In this document: piece by piece, positions 25,111-38,043 of the stretch
How positions within the stretch are numbered: position 1 is the stretch's first letter
Layout: each line of letters opens with the position of its first letter
Source of the DNA: Mercenaria mercenaria
Taxonomy: Eukaryota > Mollusca > Bivalvia > Venerida > Veneridae
Length of the DNA stretch: 64,000 bases
Direction of reading: 5' to 3'
Assembly (NCBI RefSeq): GCF_021730395.1
Contig: NC_069362.1
Span: 81,422,001-81,486,000, forward strand
Position numbers and translations under genes: made by a program
Notes under the pieces: model-generated
What the model saw: the letters and a program-made list of their open reading frames with translations, nothing else
What the model was told of the DNA's origin: nothing
Database searches by the model: none

Positions 25111-26551
25111 GATCATCTACTCATAATGTTCCATCAACCCATTAAGTTAAAATGTTCTGGGTCAAGTGGTTCTCAAGTGACCGGAAACGTTTTTCCATGT
25201 TCAGGCCTCTGTGACCTTAACCTTTGATGGAGTCGCCCAAATATCAAAGGTCATCTGCTCTGCATGTCAAATCATCCTACGAAGTTTCAACATTCTGGGT
25301 ATAGTATTTCTCAAGTAATAGCTTGAAAACGGTTTTCCATGTGACCTTGGATTTTGATGGAAGTGACCCCAAAAATAATAGGGGTCATCTACACCTTAAG
25401 CCCTATAACACTATGAAAATTGAAACGTTCTAGGTCAAATGGTGCTCTAGTTATTGAACGGAAACAGTTTTCCATTATGGCCCAGGTGACCTTAACCTTT
25501 GATCAAGTAACCCCAAAATCATTACGGGTCACCTACTCTGCAAGTACAATCATCCTAGTTAATGATCTGAAACGTTTTTTTTTTCTACGTTCAGGGCACT
25601 GACATTGACCTTTGATTGAAAACAAGAGACCAGATGAAAACAGCTGCTTTTAAAGTTGAAATGGCAGTGTGAAAGACAGCTATATCCCCGCCACTGTTAT
25701 GGATAGTGGAAGGGTTGATGGTATTGGGTGGAACCATTACACATTCGGGTTGTGATCTTGACCTTAAGCTGGCAGGGTTGTATTTTGAATTCTGCACATT
25801 CTCTTGATAAGGGGAACATTACAGCCAAGTCATATTAAAATCCTTCAAGGGGTTTAGGAGATACAGAGCAGACATAAAATGGAAGGCTCAAACCTTTGAC
25901 ATCGAGTTGTGACCTTGATCTTGAGCCAACATGGCTGACTCATAAGTTCCACACATAATCTTCATGAGGTCATCAATTGATAAAAGTTTCATGAAAATCT
26001 TTCAAGGGGTTTAGGAGGTACAGAGCGTACACAATATGGAAGGCTCAAACATTTGACCTCAAGTTGCGACACTGACCTTGAGCTGACATGGCTGACTCAT
26101 AGGTTCTGCACATCGTCTTGATGAGGTGATCATTTGACCCAAGTTTCCTGAAAATCCTTCAAGGGGTTTAGGAGATACAGAGCGGACACGAAATGTTACA
26201 GACAGAAGGACGGACGGAGATCATTCCTCGTGGCGTGGGTTAATAAAGGAGCAAAAGCGAGTTACGGAACCTGTGTAGTGCAAGTCAGTTTAACACAGTG
26301 AAGTTCCTATCCATTCCCACTAATGGTTACCGAGATACCAGTTAACATACAAAAACTAGCAAATCTGGACGCAGACTTTTGGACGAGTACAATAGCCCTA
26401 CTTATTCTTTGAATAGTCTAGCTAAAAGTTTCTGACTAAACAAGAAAAGCTATAACTGTCACAGGAGTGGTGAATAATACCCCCACAATACAGCCTTGTC
26501 AAAGACGTATGGCAAATTTCAAGATGGTAAGGGACCATAACTACATAAAAC
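25111..26551. repeat. Degenerate tandem arrays, about 145-150 bp units
   Basis: 25120-25620: units with GGTCATCTACTC, AAACGTTCT and TGTGACCTTAACCTTTGAT, diverged relatives of the 147-bp array at 32771. 25740-26220: units with TTGACCTTGAGC and CTTCAAGGGGTTTAGGAGAT, ending in GACAGAAGGACGGACGG, the tail type of these elements. No gene. Confidence 0.6.
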
Positions 26552-28695
26552 AAGAGTAACGCCTTGCGGGTGCAGATGCTCATCTGATTTTTTGTCCCTG
26601 TATAATAGAAATATTGTCCTACCCATGATTTTCTAAGTCCAAAACGGGCCATAATTCTTGCAAAAAGCAATGTAAAGTTACGGTTCTTACTGTGCAAAGT
26701 CAGCTTTTAATGGTGAATACTAGTAACTGCACCAAGTTTTAAAGCAATAGATTTGACCGTTGAAAAAAGTTGACCTAAAGGATAGAGTTATGTTTCTTGC
26801 TGTACAGAGTCAGCTTTAGATGGTGAACAAGTGTTGCAAGTTTTAAAGCAATAGCTTTGATAGTTTAGGAGAAAAGCTGACCTAAACACAAAACTTAACC
26901 AAGAAATCTGATTTTCTAAGTCCAAAAGGGGCCATAATTCTTGCAAAAAGCAGGATGGAGTTATGTTTCTTGCTGTACAGAGTCAGCTATTGATGGTGAA
27001 CAAGAGTTGCAAGTTTTAAAGCAATAGCTTTGATAGTTTAGGAGAAAAGTTGACCTAAACATAAAACTTAACCAAGAAATCTGATATTTTCTAAGTCCAA
27101 AAGGGGCCATAATTTTTGCAAAAAGCAGGATGGAGTTATGTTTCTTGCTGCACAGAGTCACCCATCGATGGTTAACAAGTGTTGCAAGCTTTGATAGTTT
27201 AGGAGAAAAGCTGACCTAAACATAAAACTTAACCAGGCAACGCAGACTAGTCATTTTTTTTTCAAACAAGCGGGCCAAGACGGCCCTAGGTGGATCACAA
27301 GAGTAACACACCATAACGGTAAATGTTTGACCTAGTGACCCAGTTTTTGACACCACATGATCCAGTTTCATCCTCGTCCGAGTTTCCAAGGAGATAAACA
27401 TTCTTAGTTTCATGAAGATTGGAGCAAAAATGTGGCCTCTTAAGAGTGTCAACAAGATTTTTCTTCTATTTGGCCTAGTGACCTAGTTTTTATGCAACTG
27501 GACCCAATTTTTAACCCAGACAAGACAAATATTCTCACCAATTTGCATTAAGATTGGTGGCCCCCGAGTGTAAAACAAGCATTTTCTTTGATTTGACCTA
27601 GCTTTTGACCCCACATGACCAAGATTAGAATCCGTCCACGATTTCATGAAATCAATTATTCTGACAAAGTTTCGTGAAGACTGGAGCAAAAAAGTGGCCT
27701 CTATAGTGTAAACAAGCTTTTCCTTTGATTTTACCAAGTGACCCTGTTTTTGACCCTACATGACCCAGATTCGAAATTATACAAGACTTCATGATACCAA
27801 ACATTCTGACAAAAGTTTTATGAAGACTGAATCAAAAATGTGGCCCCCTAGTGTGTAAACAAACTTTTTCTTTGATCTGACCTGGTGACCTAGTTTTTGA
27901 CACCACGTGACCCAGATAAAATTCATCTGGGATTTCATTAGAGACAAACATTCTGACCAAGTTTCATGCACATCAGATGAAAAATGCCCTATTGCATACA
28001 CAAGGTTTATCTTTGATTTGACCAGGTGACCTAGTTTTTTACCAAAGATGACCCATATTCGAACTTGACATAGATTTTACCAAAACAAACATTCTGACCA
28101 ATTCCCACGAGTTTCAAACTTAAAATGTGGTCTCTAGTGTTAAAGATTCCTTTGATCTGGCCTAATGATCTAGTTTTTGATCCCACAATACCCTAATGGC
28201 CTAAAGATCATCATTTTGACCAAGTTTCATGAAGATAGGGTCATAATTATGGCCACTAGTGTTTTAACAAGACTTTCATCGGATTTGACCGGGTGACCCG
28301 ACTTTCCTTTGATCTGGCGTAGTTACCTAGTTTTTGACCCCCACATGACCCAGTTTCGAACCTGAAAAACATTCTGGCTAAATTTCATGAAGATAGGGTC
28401 GTTAATGTGGCCTCTAGTGTTAACAAGCTTTTCATCTGATTTGACCGGGTGACCTAGTTTTTGATCCCACGACCCAGTTTCGAACTTGACCTAGAGGTCA
28501 TCCAGACAAACGTTTTGACCAATTCTCATAATTTCAATTTAACATGTGGTCTCTCGTGTTAACAAGATTTTCCTTTGATCTGGCCTCGTTTCTGACCCCA
28601 CATGACCCAGTTTCGACTTTGCCTATGACCGGTCCCAATAGCTTATCTAGAGCACTTCGTACTCTGGTGAGAAAATCAGATGGGCTAAAAATTGG
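26552..28695. mobile_element. Tandem-array element, outer, with a second element inside
   Basis: Head AACAAGAGTAACGCCTTGC then GATGCTCATCTGATTTT; tail AAAATCAGATGGGCTAAAA is an inverted match to the head. Units of about 180 bp (CCAAAAGGGGCCATAATTC, ATGTTTCTTGCTGTACAGAG) fill 26600-27235. A second head begins near 27250, so the outer element appears split by an insertion. Helitron/helentron-like by structure; no coding part. Confidence 0.5.
27250..28672. mobile_element. Tandem-array element, inner
   Basis: Head AAACAAGCGGGCCAAGACGG with CCTAGGTGG; about 10 diverged units of 115-145 bp with GACCTAGTTTTTGACCCC and ACATGACCCAGTTTCGAAC; tail with hairpin AGAGCAC-TTC-GTACTCT followed by GGTGAG. 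Sits within the element at 26552-28695. Confidence 0.55.
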
Positions 28696-28829
28696 TGGTT
28701 TACAGCTAAGTCGAACTTGACCTGTATTTTATGATGTTACACATGTGTACCAAAAATTATTTAAATCCGTCATGCCTTTCAAGTTATTGTCCGGAAACCA
28801 CGAGTTTGGCAAAGGGGCCGGAACTACGT

Positions 28830-31800
28830 AAACAAGAGGACCAAGATGGCCCTAGGTCGCTCACCTGTGTAACACACCATAACAGTGTAAACTGTTTTAC
28901 CTAGTGATTTCATAGAGACATTCGGACCAATTTTCATTAAGATTGGACCAAAAAACGTGGCCTCTTGAGTGTAAACAAACATTTTCTTTTATTTGACCTA
29001 GTTTTTTACCCCACATGACCCAGATTCGGACTTGACCAAAATTTCCTGAAAATCATTCCGACAAAGTTTCGGGAAGACTGGAGAAAAAAGTGGCCTCTTA
29101 AGAGTATATACAAGCTTTTCCTATGATTCGACCTAGTGACCTAGTTTTTGACCCCACATGACCCAGATTTGAAATCGCCCAAGACTTCATGATAAACATT
29201 CTGGTCAAATCTTATGAAGACGGAATCAAAAATGTGCCCCCTAGGGTGTAAACAAGCTTATTCTTTGATTTGAACTGGTGACCTAGTTTTTGACCCTACA
29301 TGACCCAGATAAGGATTCATACGATATTTCATGCAGACAAACATTCTAACCAGGTTTCATGCACATCAAATGAACAAGAGTGTAAACAAGCTTTTCCTTT
29401 GATTTGACTGGGTGACCTAGTTTTGACCCATATGACCCAGTTTTAAACTTGGCCTAGGAATTTTCAAGATAAAATATTCTGACAAAGTTTCATGAAGATA
29501 TGGTCATAAATGTGGCCTCAAGAACGTTAACAAGCTTTTCCTTTGATTTGACCTTATGACCTAGTTTCTGACCCCGTATGTCCAAGTTTGAAACTTGGTC
29601 TAGATATCATCAAGATAATCTGACCAAGTTTCATGGAGACAGGGTCATAAATGTGGCCTCTAGGTTGTTAACAAGCTTTCTCTTTGATTTGACCCGATGA
29701 CCTAGTTTTTGACACATGACCCAGTTTCGATCCAGGCCTAGAGTTCATCATGATAATCATTCTGTGCAAGGTTGTATTAAATCAAAGCATAAATGAAACC
29801 TCTATATGGCTGAAAGGGCTCGCTTTCAGGGGCAGTAACTCTAGAACCCATGATGGAATCTAGCCAGTGTCCGAAACGGACAGATCTTATTGTGAGTTGA
29901 GTGTAAGTGTAGTTAAAATCAAATATAAAATGTCACTTCTATCGTGTTCACAAGGTAAAACAAGAGTGCCAGAATGTCACAATATACGCCCGTCACAGCA
30001 AATTTCTTTACTCTAGCATCTGTATTTGCAAATGGAATTTTAATTTTGTGGTTGTTTAGTAATCGTTGTAAGTCATTTGTTTTTCTAAGTCCACAAAAAA
30101 ACTCCTTACCAGGTAGAGATACCTTAAAATACACCTAAAATTTGAAAGTAGCATCTATGTTGTACCACAGAAAAGTGGTCTTGTTTTTTCCCTACGGTCA
30201 ATTATAAAAAAGTTACAATAAAAGTTATTTATAGTAACAACTAAGGGAAGATAATCTTAAAAAAAAAAAAATTGTAAGTCCACACAAAAATTTTTACCAG
30301 GTAGAGATTGGTCAAAATACACCTCATAATTGGATGTAGCATGCATGTTGTACTACAGAAAAGTGGTCTCGATTTTTCCCTATGACTAGTAATGAAAAAG
30401 TTACAATATAAGCTATTTATAGTAACAACAAAGGGAAGTAATTCTAAAGAAGGGAATTGCGCATGACACTTCGTCTCATGATGGTGTACAATTGTGCCAA
30501 GTTTCATCAAAATCCCTTCATGCATGAAGATGAAATACTTCGGACAAAATCATTCTTGAATCTGACCTTTGGCCTCTAAGTTTGACCTTGACCTTAGACC
30601 TAGGGACCTGGTTCTTGCGCATGACACTCCGCCTCGTGGTGGTGAACATTTGTACCAAGTTATATCAAAATCCCTCCATGCATGAAGAAGATATGCTCCG
30701 GACAAAGTTTTCTTTCTTGTATCCTTTGACATCTAAGTGTGACCTTGACCTCAGAGCTAGGGACCTGTTTCTTGCGCATGACACTCCGTCTTATGATGAT
30801 GAACAATTGTGCCAACTTTCATCAAAATCCCTCCATGCATGAAGAAGATATGCTCTGGACAGTCATTCTTGAATTTGACCTCTAAGTGTGACCTTGACCT
30901 TAGACCTCGAGACCTGGTTTTTGCGCATGACACTCCGTCTCATGATGGTGAACAACTGTGCCAAGTTTCATCAAAATCCCTTCATGCATGTAGAAGATAT
31001 GCTCCGGACAAAGTCTGTGGACGCCGCCCGCCTGGGGCGTTCCCATAATACGTCCCGTTTTTCAAACGGGCGTATAAAAACAACAAATTTTAGCTTTCAG
31101 GGATCAATCAGGGACTGTAAATCCAGAACGTATGATTGGATCTGATAGATTCATCATAGAATCAAAGACTTATTGTTGTTGAAGATATTTTGCAAGTTTG
31201 TATCAAATCAAACCGTAAATGAAGTCTCTATATGGCTGCAAAAGCCAAAACAGCAAATTTTGGCCCTTTAAGGGGCCATAGCTCTGGAACCCATGATCTG
31301 CCCAGTTTTCAGAACAACCAGAGATATTATGCCAATACAAGTTGTGTGCAAGTTTGATTATAGTCGATTGCAAACTGTTGTCTCTATAGTGTTCACAAGC
31401 CAAAAATAGCAAATTTTGACCCTTTAAGGGGCCATAACTATGCAACCAATGATGGGATCCGGCCATTTTCAAAAGGAACCAAGATTTTATGCCAATACAA
31501 GTTGTGTGCAAGTTGTATTAAAGTTGTCTGCAAAATGTGGTCTCTATCGTGTTCACAAGCCAAAAATAGCAAATTTTGGCCCTTTAAGGGGCCATTACTC
31601 TGCAACCCATGATGGGATCCAACAGTTTTTGGAAGGAACGAGATATTATGCCAATACAAGTTGTGTGCTAGTTTTATTAAAGTTGATCGCAAAATGTGTT
31701 GTCTATTATGTTCACAAGCAAAAAATGGCAAATTCTGGCCCTTTAAGGGGCCATAACTCTGGAATTCATGATTGGATCTGGCCAGTTTTCGAAAGAAACC

Positions 31801-31928
31801 GAGATTTTATGCCCATACAAGTTTGATAAAAATCAAATACAAAATGTGGTCTATTGTGTTCACAAGGAAATTATGGACGGACGACGACAGGTGATCACAA
31901 AAGCTCACCCTGTATGCGACAGGTGAGC
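28830..31928. mobile_element. Tandem-array element, outer, hairpin end
   Basis: Head AACAAGAGGACCAAGATGGC, then CGCTCACCTGTGTAACAC. First array (28880-29760): units with GACCTAGTTTTTGACCCC. Second array (29780-31860): units of about 170 bp with CCCTTTAAGGGGCCATAAC and ATGCCAATACAAGTTGTGTG. Tail: GGACGGACGACG, then the hairpin AGCTCACCCTGT-ATGCG-ACAGGTGAGCT, then AAAA. Another element interrupts the second array at 29955-31080. Confidence 0.6.
29955..31080. mobile_element. Tandem-array element, inner
   Basis: Head AAACAAGAGTGCCAGAATG with ATACGCCCGTCAC; a two-unit stretch (TAGTAACAACTAAGGGAAG) and then about four units of 150 bp at 30440-31010 (GCATGACACTCCGTCTCATG, AAATCCCTTCATGCATGAAG); tail hairpin ATACGTCCCGTTTTT-CAAACGGGCGTAT. 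It splits the 170-bp array of the element at 28830-31928. Confidence 0.55.
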
Positions 31929-32770
31929 TAAAAATTGGTGGTCCGGCTCGACATTTTTATGACGTTACACCCGTGTACCAAAAATTACTTCTGTAAAGCC
32001 TTTTCCAGAAACCATGTTTGGCAAATTTTAAGTTGGAAAGGGGCAACATCTTCGTCAAACTAGATGCCCACAGGCAACATGCCGAGCCCACCGTCAGGAC
32101 TAACATTTATAATAATATGACCTTTTACCCACAAGTGTGACCTTGACCTTTGAAGAACACGAGGTTTAAACTCAATGCACGTCAGTTATAGGCCAGACAA
32201 GATCTGACATGACCTTGACCTTTTGAGATAGGAACCTGGGGTTCGTCTCTGAGTTAACGTTTATTTTTGCCAAATATAAACAAGTTTCCTCAATGAATGT
32301 CAAGGTTATGGGCTGGACAGGATCTGGCAGGACCTCCGTGTCGTCGACCTTCGAGGAAGAAACCTGGGGTTTGTGCACGACACTCCGTCTCAATGTTGAC
32401 ATTTATGCCAAATATATGCAAGATTGCTCCATGCATGTCAAAGCTATGGTCCTGACAAGCTCTTACAGGACCTCTGACCTCCAATTGTGACCTTGACCTT
32501 TGCTCACGACACTCCGTCTAACTGAAGATAACATTCATGTCAAGGTCCGAACAAACAAATCTGGACAGACACATACACATACACTGTCTGAACAGCCATT
32601 CAAGCAGACTTGACAAGAGCTATGACAGACAGTGTGTTAGACTATTTCAATGCTGGATAGTGGAACTAGGCACATCTAAGGAAGCTGGAGCTCTCACCAG
32701 TGTTAAATGACTCCCAACACTGGATGAAGATATTGCTATGGATAATAGCTAGTCTGTGTCAAAAATATTA
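31929..32770. repeat. Degenerate repeat, about 130-bp units
   Basis: Diverged units with TGTGACCTTGACCTTTG and GACACTCCGTCT at 32120-32570, ending in ACAAACAAATCTGGACAGAC. No gene. 32590-32770 has nothing recognisable. Confidence 0.5.
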
Positions 32771-34457
32771 AGTAACTAGAAAATGCTTTTGTAAAAAAGC
32801 GCATGTCTCCCCCAATGCAAAGTCCTATAGGCAAGAAGTCAATAGGGGTCAGGAGCGAAAGTCAAAGAGACACTGATGGTTGGCTGCAATAGGGATCATC
32901 TACTTGGCATGTCCAGTCATCCCGCTAAATTTCAACACTCGTGGCCTAGTGGTTCTCAAGTAACTGTTCAGGCTCCTGTGACCTTGACCTTTGATCAAGT
33001 GACCTCAAAATAAATAGGGGTCATCTACTCTGCATGTCCAATCATCCTATTAAGTTTCAACATTGTAGGTCAAGTGGTTCTCAAGTTATTTCCAAAAAAT
33101 GATTTTACATGAACAGGCCACTGTGACCTTGAACTTTAATAGACTGACCCCAAAATCAATAGGGGTCATCTACTCTGCATGTTCAATCATCCTATGAAGT
33201 TTCAACATTCTGGGTCAAGTGGTTCTCAAGTTATTGATCAGAACTGGTTATCAATGTTCAGGCCCCTGTGACCTTGACCTTTAATGGAGTGACCCCAAAA
33301 ACAATAAGGGTCATTTACTCTGCATGAGCAATCATCCTATGAAGTTTCAACATTCTGGGTCAAGAGGTTCTCAAGTTATTGACTGGAAATGGTTTTCCAT
33401 GTTCAGGCCCCTGTGGCCTTGACCTTTAACAGAGTGACCCTAAAATCGTTAGGGTTCATCTACTCTGCATGACCAATCATCCTACGAAGTTTCATCATTC
33501 TGGGTCAAGTGGTTCTCAAGTTACTGACCGGAAATGGTTTTCAATGTTCAGGCCCCTGTGACCTTGACCTTTCACAGAGTGACCCCAAAATCTTTAGGAG
33601 TCATCTGCTCTTTATGACCAATCATCCTATTAAGTTTCAACATTCTGGGTCAAGTGGTTCTCAAGTTACTGACCGGAAATGGTTTTCAATGTTCAGGACT
33701 CTGTGACCTTGACCTTTAATGGAGTGACCCCAAAATCGATAGGGGTCATCTACTTTGCATGTACAATCATCCTATGAAGTTTCAACACTCTGGGTCAAGT
33801 GGTTCTCTAGTTATTGATCAGAAATGATTTTCAATGTTCAGGCCCCTGTGACCTTGACCTTTGACGGAGTGATCCCATAATCAATAAGGGTCATCTACTC
33901 TTTATGACCAATCATCCTATCAAGTTTCAACATTCTGGGTAAGGTGGTTCTCTAGTTATTGATTGGAAATGGTTTTCAATGTTCAGGCCCCTGTGACCTT
34001 GACTTTTGACAAAGTGACCCCAAAATCAATAGGGGTCATCTACTCTTCATGACCAATCATCCTATGAAGTTTCAACATTCTGGGTCAAGTGGTTCTCTAG
34101 TTATTGATCGGAAATGGTTTTCAATGTTCAGGCCCCTGTGACCTTGACCTTTGACAAAGTGACCCCAAAATCAATAGCAGTCATCTACTCTTCATGACCA
34201 ATCATCCCACGAAGTTTCAACATTCTTGGTCAAGTGGTTCTCTAGTTATTGATCGGAAATTGTTTTCAATGTTCAGGCCCCTGTGACCTTGACCTTTGAT
34301 GGAGTGACCCCAAAAACAATAGGGGTCGTCTACTCCAGCAGCCCTACAACCTTATGAAGTTTGAAGGTTCTAGGTCAAATGGTTCTCCAGTTATTGCTCG
34401 GAAATGAAGTGTGACGTACAGGGCAAAAACAACACGTCTCCTGGGGGGAGACATAAT
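32771..34457. mobile_element. 147-bp tandem-array element, copy 1 (about 10 units)
   Basis: The 5' end AGTAACTAGAAAATGC with hairpin GCTTTT-GTAA-AAAAGC and ATGTCTCCCCC is shared exactly with copy 2 at 43376. Units of 145-147 bp run TTTCAACATTCTGGGTCAAG, TGGTTCTCAAGTTATTGA, CAATGTTCAGGCCCC, TGTGACCTTGACCTTT, GGGGTCATCTACTC. The 3' end is a hairpin GTCTCC-TGGG-GGAGAC then ATAAT; GTCTCCCCC near the 5' end is the inverse of GGGGGAGAC at the 3' end. Each unit carries the nuclear-receptor-like motif TGACCTTGACC, with some substitutions. Confidence 0.75.
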
Positions 34458-35424
34458 AAGAGAGACAGTGTATCAAAACACTAAATAAAAGTTCAATTCC
34501 AAGTAAAAGGGGGCATAATTCATAAGAAGTTGGTGCCAGAGTTATGCACCATGTGATGTGGGTGATAAGGTGGAACAACTATTTTAAGTTTGAATCAAAT
34601 CCATTTAGTAATAACTTAGACTGGCATCAGTCGTTAGAGACATTACATGTAAAGCACTTGGCCATAAAATCCTCTCTGATACCACTTTCTCATAAAATTT
34701 ACAATATCTCTAGCCTCTGTCTCTAACGACTGGACAAATGCGATCCTGAGCCGGACAAATTTCATACCCGCTGATAATCACTATCTCATTAGAAATCATT
34801 GCAGACATGTTCATGATGTAATGTAACCTTTGGCCGACTGCCCCAAGGGTTCAATAAACAGGTGCTTTGCTTTTATGACTTGGTGAATAAGCCAGAGAGG
34901 GATCAATTTTCATTAATTGTAAAAGATCTCAGTAAGTGTATATAAAATACACTTTAAATTTGAAATATATAGAAAATGTATTTTTCAAAATAGTATCAAT
35001 TTAATTCTGTTTACGAGTTGTTTGAATAATTGATAAGAAAAAAATGAGGGAAAAGATTTGAAATTGAAAGAAAAAACATTTTCAAATATTTTTCCAAGAC
35101 ACCTTCAAATCATTTTGTGAATGAATTAAAAACAATTTATTCAATATACCTTCTAAGACTTTTTATTAATTTATATTAGAGGGTAGATTAATATCTGCTA
35201 TAAATCACAAAAAATATTTTCTTATCTATAGTCCCTGTAATTTCATGTCTGATTGCAGATTCATGTTAATTAGACTTTAGTGGTCTCTTGTTGATGGCAA
35301 GGTGCAATGTATTACATCAATTATGATTCTGCTTAGATACAAAGTGAAGACATGCTGTGCACCAGGGTGCTAAGTAACAAAATGTAACATAATAATAGCT
35401 TGAAAACTGACCAACAATAATTCT
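34458..35424. other. Intergenic, no gene seen
   Basis: 34490-34620 is a diverged piece of the dispersed repeat with GAATCAAATCCATTTAGTAA. The rest is AT-rich with no array or exon. Confidence 0.45.
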
Positions 35425-35426
35425 TA

Positions 35427-36041
35427 TATAGAGTCAGTGTACCTGGTTTCGCACACTTTTTACACACTTCTTGAAATAAACTGAAATATGTGGAAGCAAT
35501 TTATTATTTTGCATTTTCAGGCAGAAGAATAGATACATGGCTCTTTATTTATGCACTAGGTTATTCTTCATGTGATAACTGCTCACCACTGTTAGCTCTC
35601 CAATATAGCCAGAAAATGACCCATTATTCGGACATATTTGTACCCGGTTTCGCACACCGTGACTAAAAATTCTCTAATTCTTTGTACAGTACGGATATTG
35701 GTTGAATCGAAATTGCACAACACTGATACTTCTGTAGAAATTGTATTTTTAGCTGTCATTATCATAATGATGTCGCTATACCATGCACAAGCGAGGTACC
35801 CTCAGTGGTGTCTAATTTTATGCTGTCTGGGTGATACTTTTACTACACTTTTATATATCTTTGTCTTTTATCAGGATGCCAGCTTGTCGTTTAGAAAACT
35901 ATAGGAACATTCAAAAGGAGACCTGGTCCCTTGATTTCACCAGTTTAAATTTCTCTTGGCAAGTATTTCATTACAAGAAACGGAAAATTCTTTGGTGTGC
36001 GAAACCGTGAACTGTGCGAAACCGAGTACACTTACTCTATA
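35427..36041. mobile_element. MITE, about 615 bp, TA-flanked
   Basis: Left end TATAGAGTCAGTGTACCTGG then TTTCGCAC; right end is the reverse complement TATAGAGTAAGTGTACTCGG then TTTCGCAC. Flanked by TA, as Tc1/mariner-type elements are. Internal copies of CGGTTTCGCACA occur at about 35645 and 36010. An 88-codon open frame inside (35638-35904) has no known domain. Confidence 0.7.
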
Positions 36042-36363
36042 TAGACATGTACATGTAGTTGGCAACTTCAGAAAATCATATCAATCTGAAAGTTTACATG
36101 TCATATGTGCAGAATTGTTTTTCGATTATAGCTAAAATTAAGCCTATTTAATGATAAGGTGGTTTAAGGGATGTGATTTTAACTTTTTCATGAAAATTTT
36201 GTATGTAATATGGAAGAAGCAATAAGCATATGGACTACAACAACTAGGACATACAAATATTCGTGAAAATCAGAAAGAAGTAGTAGAAGGATATTTATCT
36301 GGAAAAAACACTACAAGTTCTCTAATTTTCATATTTTTGAAAGAAACTTTATTTATCATAAAT

Positions 36364-36572
36364 GAGCCGTGCCATGAGAAAACCAACATTGTGGGTTTGC
36401 GGCCAGCATGGATCCAGACCAGGATCCATGCTGTTCGCTTTTAAGCCTAATGGAAATTGAAGAAACTGTTAGCGAACAGCATGGATCCTGACCAGATTGT
36501 GCGGATGCGCAGGCTGGTCTGGATCCATCCTAATCGCAAACCCACTATATTGGTTTTCCTATGGCACGGCTC
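36364..36572. mobile_element. Foldback MITE, 209 bp
   Basis: Ends GAGCCGTGCCATGAGAAAAC and GTTTTCCTATGGCACGGCTC are inverted. Inside, GGGTTTGCGG, GGATCC and CATGCTGTTCGCT recur in opposite orientations, so most of it folds into one long hairpin. No clear target duplication. Confidence 0.78.
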
Positions 36573-37544
36573 AAAATATTCACAAATAATTTTATTTATT
36601 ATATCCAAATTTCTTTGACGGAAATCGTTCATCATCTTGCAAAACATATTTCATGTTTAATGGCTAGTGGGTTTTTCCCAAAACATAACTTTCTAAAAAT
36701 AAAACTGACTTTGTAGCTCTTGTTATAATAAAACTGTATACACAATGATTCATGTCTTCATTTAAATTTTCATAAGTTTTCATACAGTTAGACCTATTGT
36801 TACTTTCAAACATTAAAGCAGCAATGCCTCTAGATTTGGCTAAAAAATATTTTTTCTTTCAAATTGAAGCTTGGTCATATTATGAATACTATAATATGAG
36901 TTTTTGTTTCTAAAATATTTTAAAAGTTCCAAATCAAGAAAAAAAAACCGACCGAGTCGGAAATCGAACCCCGGATCGCCGCGGCAATAAATAAATTTTC
37001 CTGTCATCGTAACCAATAACGCTATACCACACATGATACAGTGCTTTCTTACTTGTAGGTGTCAACTGGATTCTTGATACCGGTATTGTCGGTGTTTTAT
37101 ATTCCATTTTAGTTACCTTACTATCTTAGGCAGTCAAATTCCATAATAAATGTTTTAGAAACAATGACAGGAAATATGTAAATACATTTTCATGTTGATC
37201 TTGTTAATAAAATATATGAATTACCTATACATTTTATTCTCCATTTTTGCACATTAAATCACAATCTAGTTTAATACTCACATAAAACTTGTATCTTGTT
37301 AATGGAGCAGCAGAGTTTATTTTCTCTCAGCTCAACATCTGGCTAGAGTTTTAAGCCTCATTTATCACCTTGTGGTCAGTGGCAATGGCATAACACTGAC
37401 TTGTTCATTGGGCAATAAACCTTTGTACTGTTAAGACACTGATGAATCCTCATCGAGGTTATGTAAGCCGAAATCGCATTTTATAAGTCTGTTGAGATAA
37501 GCCACAGTAAAAGGGCGCTACAGAAAATTTGATATATATTTTTT
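36573..37544. other. Intergenic with one tRNA-like sequence
   Basis: AT-rich. 36955-37035 on the minus strand reads like a tRNA-derived unit (A box TATAGCGTTATTGGTTA, B box GGGGTTCGATTTCC) with a long variable region. The acceptor arms do not pair, so it is probably a SINE head or pseudo-tRNA. No gene. Confidence 0.5.
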
Positions 37545-38043
37545 AAACAAGAGGACCATGATGGTCCTGAATCGCTCACCTCTTCCCACATGACCCAGTT
37601 TTGAGTATGACGTCGTTTTTTCTATTATTTGATATAGTGACCTAGTTTTTGAGCTCATGTGACCCAGTTTTGAACTTGACCTAGATATTATCAAGATAAA
37701 AATTCTGACTAATTTTCATGAAGATCCATTGAAAAATATGGTCTTTAGGTTTTTCTATTATTTGACCTATTGACCTAGTTTTTGAAGGTACGTGACCCTG
37801 TTTTTAACTTTACCTAGATATCATCAAGGTGAACATTCTCACTAATTTTCATGAAGATCTCATGAAAAATATGGCCTCTAGAGAGGTCACAAGGTTTTTC
37901 TATTTTAATACCTACTGGCCTAGTTTTTGACCGCACATGACCCAGTTTCGAAACTGACCTAGATATCATCAAGGTGAACATTCAGATCAATTTTCATGAA
38001 GATCCATTGAAAAATATGGCCTCTAGAGAGGTCAAAAGATTTT

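Noticed and set aside
35638-35904. 88-codon open frame inside the TA-flanked MITE
   Set aside because: No domain, unlike any transposase; expected by chance in a 615-bp element.
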